Below, one piece after another: positions 59,720 to 64,000 of a stretch of DNA of 64,000 bases (within the stretch, counting starts at the first letter, position 1; the number at the start of each line of letters is the position of its first letter). Under the pieces are notes generated by a model. The model was not told the DNA's origin, did not search any database, and worked only from the letters and a program-made list of their open reading frames with translations. The DNA comes from Mesorhizobium tamadayense (GTDB lineage Bacteria > Pseudomonadota > Alphaproteobacteria > Rhizobiales > Rhizobiaceae). Position numbers and translations under genes: made by a program. The DNA is taken from assembly GCF_003863365.1 (NCBI RefSeq), contig NZ_RQXT01000026.1, positions 26,855 through 90,854 on the forward strand. The letters are read 5' to 3'.

Positions 59720-61429
59720 TCAATTCAGCCGCATCAGGTTCCTGGTCTCGAGCCGCGCAACGACGGCGTCGATCTCCTCTGCGGTGCGCTGTGCGCTCCA
59801 GCCAAGCGCGCGCCCGGCAATCGCGGCGATCTCCTGCAAGTCCCGCCTTGTCAGCGAGCCGCTTATGGCCATGGTGCTGCGGCGCATGACGATGTCGGCC
59901 AAATGTTCGACGAATTCGTTGCGCACGATGTAGTCGATCTCCGGCTTGCTGTAGCCGTTTGAGTCCGGCAGGCGGTCTTCATCATTCGACCCGCTGGCGA
60001 TCTGCACGGCTCGCGTCCCGTAACGCGACAGCAATTGTTCGAGACGCCCCTCCTCCAGACCCGACTCCGACCGGGCTCGACCCAGCCACTCGGCGCGCGT
60101 CGCGGCATTAGTCGGGAATCCCTTTCCGCCGCCGATCGGCATCGATTGCGTCGTCACCTTGCGGCTGCGCCGCAGACGTTCGAGCACAACGTTGGCCACT
60201 TCCTCGGCAAAGCCGCGGAACGTCGTCCATTTGCCGCCGACCAGCGAGATGACGGCAAAGGGCCTGGTCGGATCCGGCTCGGCGACCGGCGCCGAATGAT
60301 CGCGGCTGATCAGCCCGGGCGTCGATGTCTCCGAAGCCGGCAGCGGCCTGATGCCGCTATAGGCATAGACGATCTGGTCGCGGTCGAACGTCATTCCGGG
60401 CAGGAGCGTCCGCATGCTGTCGAGCAGATACTCGACTTCATCAGGCTCGCAGCGGACCGCGTCCGGATTGTCGGCCTTGATGTCGGTCGAGCCGACCAGC
60501 GCCAGGCCGAGGTAATCGTAGACAAGGCAGATGCGTCCGTCGTCGGCCTCGAAATAGAGCATGCGCCCGGCAAGGCCTCTTACCAGCTCGTCGTGCTTCA
60601 ACAGGATATGCGAGCCCTTGGTGCCGCCGATCATCTTCGACGGCGCGCCAAGCAAGTCGTTGACGTGATCGATCCACGGACCGGCGGCGTTGACCACCAG
60701 CTTCGGCCGCACCGAAAAAGCGCGACCGCTTTCCGGCCGGAATGTCAGCAAGCCGTTGGCGGATGTCACCAGCGTCGTGTAGTTCGCGGCGGCCGAGGCT
60801 GCGTTGGCCTGCAGTCCGTCAAGGATCAGTTCGAGCACCAGCCGTTCGGGATGGCTGATCTTGGCGTCATAATAGATACCGATGGCGACGATAGCAGGGT
60901 TCAGTGCCGGCATCTTGCCGAGCGCCTGCCGCCGCCCGACCATCCGGTGGCGCGGCATAACCCGGTTTCGCGAACCGTAGAAGTCATAGATCGCCAGGCC
61001 GATCTTGATCAGGATGGCGCCGCGGCTGCGCGGCGCGCTGGTCGAGCCGAACAGCGTTCGCAGCGCCGCGAGCACGCCCTTGGTCCAGGAAAAAATCGGT
61101 ATGACAGTCGGCAGTGGACTGACGTAATGCGGCGCGTTCCTCAAAAGCAGGTTACGCTCGAACGTCGACTGCGCTACCAGCCCGAACTCGCCGGTTTCGA
61201 GATATTTCAGGCCACCGTGGATGAGCCGTGACGGCGCGGCGCTGGTGCCCGAGCCGAAATCCGCCTTGTCGACGATCAGGCAGCTGACGCCTTGCGCGCA
61301 CAGATCGCGAAACAGGCCTGCCCCGTTGATGCCGGCGCCAAGAATGACGACATCGACTTCGCCGCTCCCGACCATTACAGCGAGACGTCCGGCGCGACTT
61401 GCCGCATCTGCTCCGCCGGATAGGCTCAT
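59720..61429 (-). CDS. Second GlpD-like FAD-dependent dehydrogenase
   Basis: FAD-dependent glycerol-3-phosphate-dehydrogenase-family protein of 569 aa, longer than EryB and clearly divergent. FAD-binding motif DVVILGAGINGAGLFRDLCA near residue 25; GTSAAPSRLIHGGLKYLETGEF; GGKWTTFRGFAEEVANVVLE. The C-terminal domain (residues about 420-560) is the DAO_C-like helical part. The start ATG 61429 overlaps the DeoR stop (ATGA). With the FGGY kinase and DeoR regulator it forms a separate unit. It probably oxidises a polyol or ketose phosphate, the product of the neighbouring kinase; the substrate is not readable. Confidence 0.88.
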   Translation of the reverse strand: MSLSGGADAASRAGRLAVMVGSGEVDVVILGAGINGAGLFRDLCAQGVSCLIVDKADFGSGTSAAPSRLIHGGLKYLETGEFGLVAQSTFERNLLLRNAPHYVSPLPTVIPIFSWTKGVLAALRTLFGSTSAPRSRGAILIKIGLAIYDFYGSRNRVMPRHRMVGRRQALGKMPALNPAIVAIGIYYDAKISHPERLVLELILDGLQANAASAAANYTTLVTSANGLLTFRPESGRAFSVRPKLVVNAAGPWIDHVNDLLGAPSKMIGGTKGSHILLKHDELVRGLAGRMLYFEADDGRICLVYDYLGLALVGSTDIKADNPDAVRCEPDEVEYLLDSMRTLLPGMTFDRDQIVYAYSGIRPLPASETSTPGLISRDHSAPVAEPDPTRPFAVISLVGGKWTTFRGFAEEVANVVLERLRRSRKVTTQSMPIGGGKGFPTNAATRAEWLGRARSESGLEEGRLEQLLSRYGTRAVQIASGSNDEDRLPDSNGYSKPEIDYIVRNEFVEHLADIVMRRSTMAISGSLTRRDLQEIAAIAGRALGWSAQRTAEEIDAVVARLETRNLMRLN

Positions 61430-62202
61430 TGTGCCGTCGTCTTGATGATGCGCAGCCGGACGCCAGCGCGTTCGAGGCTCTGCGCCCGCGCATCGTCCAG
61501 ACCTTCGGTCGTCAGCACGGCGTCGAAGCTGGTCAAATCTTCGAAGGCGTGCAGCGCGATCCTGTCGAATTTTGCATGGTCGACCAGCAGGATGCGCTTG
61601 GCCGAAGCGGCCATCATCGCCTGCTTGACCCGCACCACATTCTGGTCCTGGATGAAGGCTGTGGTTCCGGCGATGGCGGAAGCCGAACAAATCAGCACAT
61701 TGGCGCGGAGTCGCGCCACGGCGTTCTCGCAGACGATGCCGATATAGGCATTGTAGGTGGCGTGGTACTGGCCGCCGAGGCAGATGAAGTCGATGGCGTC
61801 GACATTGGTCAGCAACGCAGCCGTCGGCACGCTGTTGGTGATGACCGTCAACGGCTTGAGGTCGAGCAGCAGCGGCACGACGGCATTTGCCGTCGACGAA
61901 TCGTCGAGCATGATCACCTGGCCGGCTTCGACATAGTCCAGCGCCGCCTTGGCCAGGGCGTCCTTCTCGGCCCTGTTGACCGTCACCCGGTAGCGGAAGG
62001 CACTTTCGTAGAGACCGGAAGGCTGTACCGTCACCGCGCCATGCAGCTTGCGCAACACGCCCTGCTGCGCCAATCGGTCGATGTGCCGATGGATGGTCAT
62101 GCGCGATACGCCGAAATGCTCGACCAGATCGTCGATGCGCACCTGGCCGAGCTTTATTACATACTCGGCGATCTCCTCGCGCCGTTCGTCGGCCTTGATC
62201 AT
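61426..62202 (-). CDS. DeoR family transcriptional regulator
   Basis: DeoR-type repressor of 258 aa. Start ATG 62202 with GAGGAG upstream, overlapping the kinase stop (ATGA). N-terminal helix-turn-helix: RREEIAEYVIKLGQVRIDDL and FGVSRMTIHRHIDRLAQQG; then the sugar-phosphate-isomerase-like sensor domain (residues about 80-235) with DDSSTANAVVPLLLDLKPLT. It is encoded between a kinase and a dehydrogenase and is likely the regulator that recognises the 19-bp elements at 59447 and 63924. In rhizobial ery loci a DeoR-type EryR is known, but it sits in a different arrangement, so the symbol is withheld. Confidence 0.9.
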   Translation of the reverse strand: MIKADERREEIAEYVIKLGQVRIDDLVEHFGVSRMTIHRHIDRLAQQGVLRKLHGAVTVQPSGLYESAFRYRVTVNRAEKDALAKAALDYVEAGQVIMLDDSSTANAVVPLLLDLKPLTVITNSVPTAALLTNVDAIDFICLGGQYHATYNAYIGIVCENAVARLRANVLICSASAIAGTTAFIQDQNVVRVKQAMMAASAKRILLVDHAKFDRIALHAFEDLTSFDAVLTTEGLDDARAQSLERAGVRLRIIKTTAQ

Positions 62203-63734
62203 GCGCTCTCCTCGATGTCTTGCTGCGTCAGCTTTTCGATCTCCGGCCATCGCGGCTTCAGCGCCTCGGCTATGCGGCAATAGAGGGAAAAGCGCTCGTT
62301 GGACACCGCGCTGGCCGCGGGCACGGGCTGATATTGGCGCGCCGTCATGCCGACCTGCCTTGCACCCTGTTGCGGCGTCGCGAATAGGCCGACCGCAGCA
62401 CCGGCGCAGAGCGCCGCGCCGAAGGCGGCAGCCTCATCGGTAGATGTGACAATCACCGGTGCATTCAGCGCGTCGGCAAACATCTGGGCGAAGGCCGGGT
62501 TGCGCGAACCGCCTCCGGTCAGGCGTATCTCGCGGACGGCAAAGCCGTCACGCAACGCTTCGACATGGGTGCGATGGTTGAAAACGATGCCTTCCAGGAC
62601 CGCCTTGAGCATGTCGCCGCGATTGTGCCAGCCATGCAGGCCGACAAAGCTGCCGCTGGCAACGCTGCCATAGGGGGAACCGAACAGATAAGGATGGAAA
62701 AGGATAGTCGAAGGCTTCTTCAGCGCCGCGTCGATCTCGTTTGCAAGGAGTTGGTGGATGGAGCCGCCTCTGGCATCTGCCTCTTCCTGTTCCGAACGGC
62801 AGAACGTGTCGAGAAACCAGTCGTAGTTTGCGGTCGAGGCCGGAGAGATCGCCATATTGTTCCAGCGGCCGGCGTCGATGGCGTTGCGGCAGAGCCAGCG
62901 CCGATCGACGCGCGGTTTCAACGAAACGACTTCGTTGATGGAATAGGTCCCGGCGATGATGCTGAGCGTGCCTTCCTCGTGGCCGCCCATGCCAAGCGCC
63001 GAGGCGGTAACGTCATGTAGGCCACAGGCGACGGGCGTGCCTTTGTCGAGGCCGGTCATTTCAGCGGCCTCGGCAGTCACATGCCCAACGATGTCGGCCG
63101 AATGCGCGACCGGCGGCAGCGCGTCGAAAAGGTCGTCCAGTCCGAAGATACGCATCGCTTCCGGCGTGTAGGCTTGCGTGCGGAAATCGGTGAACGAAAT
63201 GCTGGCCTCCGTCCGGTCCGTGCCGATCGTGCCGGTCAGGCAGAAGCGGAGCCAGTCCTTGCAGCTCAGCACGTGAGCGATGCGCCCATAGCGGTCCGGG
63301 TCGTTCTCCTTGAGCCATGCCAGCAGCGTCGCCGGCGCCGAAACCTGCGGCACCTGGCCGGTCAGTTCCAGCGCCTCGTCAAAGCCCCGCTCCTGCGACC
63401 ATCTTTCGACGATCGCGCTCGCGCGGCTGTCGAGCGACAGCATTCCAGGCCCCAGCGGCCGACGGCTCGCGTCGAGCAGATAGAGACCATCGCCATGCGC
63501 GGTCGCTGCCACCGCCTTGATATCGGCGGCCGGCCTGCCGCATCCCGCAATCGCCTCGCGGACTGCGTCGGCGGTCGCATGCCAGAGACCTGCCATGTCG
63601 CGCTCCACCCAGCGCGCGTGCGGCATCGATTGCGGCACCCGCCGACGCGCCACCGACAGCTGTGAGCCGTCGGCATCGAAGATCACCGCCTTGGTGATGG
63701 TGAGGCCATTGTCGATTCCGAGCAGGCTAGGCAT
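62199..63734 (-). CDS. FGGY carbohydrate kinase, L-xylulose-kinase (LyxK)-like
   Basis: FGGY kinase of 511 aa. N-terminal LLGIDNGLTITKAVIFDADG; HARWVERDMAGLWHATADAV; CGLHDVTASALGMGG; the C-terminal FLFGSPYGSVASGSFVGLHG-type region (here HPYLFGSPYGSVASGSFVG) and LKAVLEGIVFNHRTHVEALRD followed by IRLTGGGSRNPAFAQMFAD. Several of these align by eye with E. coli LyxK (GWAERDMAELW, LPFLYGSNAG, YEGVVFSHMTHL), more than with EryA. L-xylulose or another ketose/polyol is the likely substrate. It starts the unit with DeoR and the second GlpD-like gene; both junctions are ATGA overlaps. Confidence 0.88.
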   Translation of the reverse strand: MPSLLGIDNGLTITKAVIFDADGSQLSVARRRVPQSMPHARWVERDMAGLWHATADAVREAIAGCGRPAADIKAVAATAHGDGLYLLDASRRPLGPGMLSLDSRASAIVERWSQERGFDEALELTGQVPQVSAPATLLAWLKENDPDRYGRIAHVLSCKDWLRFCLTGTIGTDRTEASISFTDFRTQAYTPEAMRIFGLDDLFDALPPVAHSADIVGHVTAEAAEMTGLDKGTPVACGLHDVTASALGMGGHEEGTLSIIAGTYSINEVVSLKPRVDRRWLCRNAIDAGRWNNMAISPASTANYDWFLDTFCRSEQEEADARGGSIHQLLANEIDAALKKPSTILFHPYLFGSPYGSVASGSFVGLHGWHNRGDMLKAVLEGIVFNHRTHVEALRDGFAVREIRLTGGGSRNPAFAQMFADALNAPVIVTSTDEAAAFGAALCAGAAVGLFATPQQGARQVGMTARQYQPVPAASAVSNERFSLYCRIAEALKPRWPEIEKLTQQDIEESA

Positions 63735-63923
63735 GGTTACCGCCTCTGTCCGCAGTTGGCGAAGCGTTGAAAGTTAGCCGCTGCACTCTGGACCGCGCGT
63801 GAAATTTGCATCTTGGTCGGCGTCATGGATTCTTCGATGCAGCGGCGGGAGACAACCAATCAGTGAGCAGCCGCGGAGCAACAATTGCGGTATCGTACGA
63901 AGTGAAAAACAACCATATAACGA

Positions 63924-63942
63924 TGTTAAATTAACGTCAATC
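63924..63942. promoter_or_regulatory. 19-bp shared element, copy 2 (upstream of LyxK-like kinase)
   Basis: Exact repeat of the element at 59447, about 190 bp before the kinase start, within the 266-bp right-hand margin of the window. The preceding ATAACGATG resembles the inverse of CATCGTTAT that follows copy 1. Confidence 0.65.
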
Positions 63943-64000
63943 GATGTGCGAAAAGCCGCGAGGCGTCGTATGAGCGGCACAGAATCCGAGACGATACATC

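Overview
The window is high-GC DNA from an alphaproteobacterium, most likely a Mesorhizobium or close relative in the Rhizobiales. This rests on family-level recognition: a complete erythritol locus with tpi- and rpiB-type isomerases, a succinoglycan-style exopolysaccharide locus, three copies of a compound palindromic repeat of the kind scattered through rhizobial genomes, and a DUF1127 small protein. No rRNA, tRNA, CRISPR array or intact insertion sequence was seen.

Layout. Positions 1-1088 hold the 3' part of pqqE. Positions 1149-8117 (minus strand) carry what looks like a dihydroxypropanesulfonate (DHPS) catabolic cluster: a TauABC/SsuABC-type importer, a GntR/UTRA regulator, and an HpsP-HpsN-HpsO-like dehydrogenase trio. 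Three copies of one operator-like sequence lie before its transcription units. A Crp/Fnr regulator follows, with a 3 x 20-bp tandem repeat before it.

Positions 9539-36385 form a large surface-polysaccharide and secretion region. The plus-strand half encodes a Wzz/BY-kinase, a NusG-like antiterminator, a nucleotidyltransferase/P-loop kinase fusion, one glycosyltransferase, a Wza/ExoF-type export protein, a type I secretion ABC/HlyD pair, a sulfotransferase, a Wzx-type flippase and a cadherin-like/beta-propeller protein that is a likely type I substrate. A perfect 20-bp hairpin separates this from a minus-strand operon: Wzy-type polymerase, small P-loop kinase, Tat-exported beta-helix protein, a PqqD-HPr-kinase fusion, a nucleotidyltransferase and an 80-residue peptide with a twin-arginine leader and a Gly/His-rich tail. 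This last group looks like an uncharacterised peptide-modification system inside a polysaccharide locus and is the best candidate for something new. An ExoY-type initiating transferase, an unrecognised Rossmann-like protein and a LuxR-type regulator with a degenerate receiver close the region.

Positions 37099-44052 hold an arabinoside utilisation operon (GH51 arabinofuranosidase plus a sugar ABC importer) with a winged-helix regulator carrying an unusual C-terminal domain; matching palindromes precede the operon and the regulator. Positions 44100-47500 are a decayed patch: repeats, a flavodoxin-type fragment, autotransporter remnants in both orientations and a frameshifted aldo/keto reductase.

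Positions 48399-63734 are devoted to polyols. The operon eryD, sugar ABC importer with DUF2291 protein, eryA, eryB, eryC, tpi, rpiB should convert erythritol to D-erythrose 4-phosphate. Upstream lies a translationally coupled unit of an L-xylulose-kinase-like FGGY kinase, a DeoR regulator and a second GlpD-like dehydrogenase. An identical 19-bp element lies upstream of both operons, suggesting common control.
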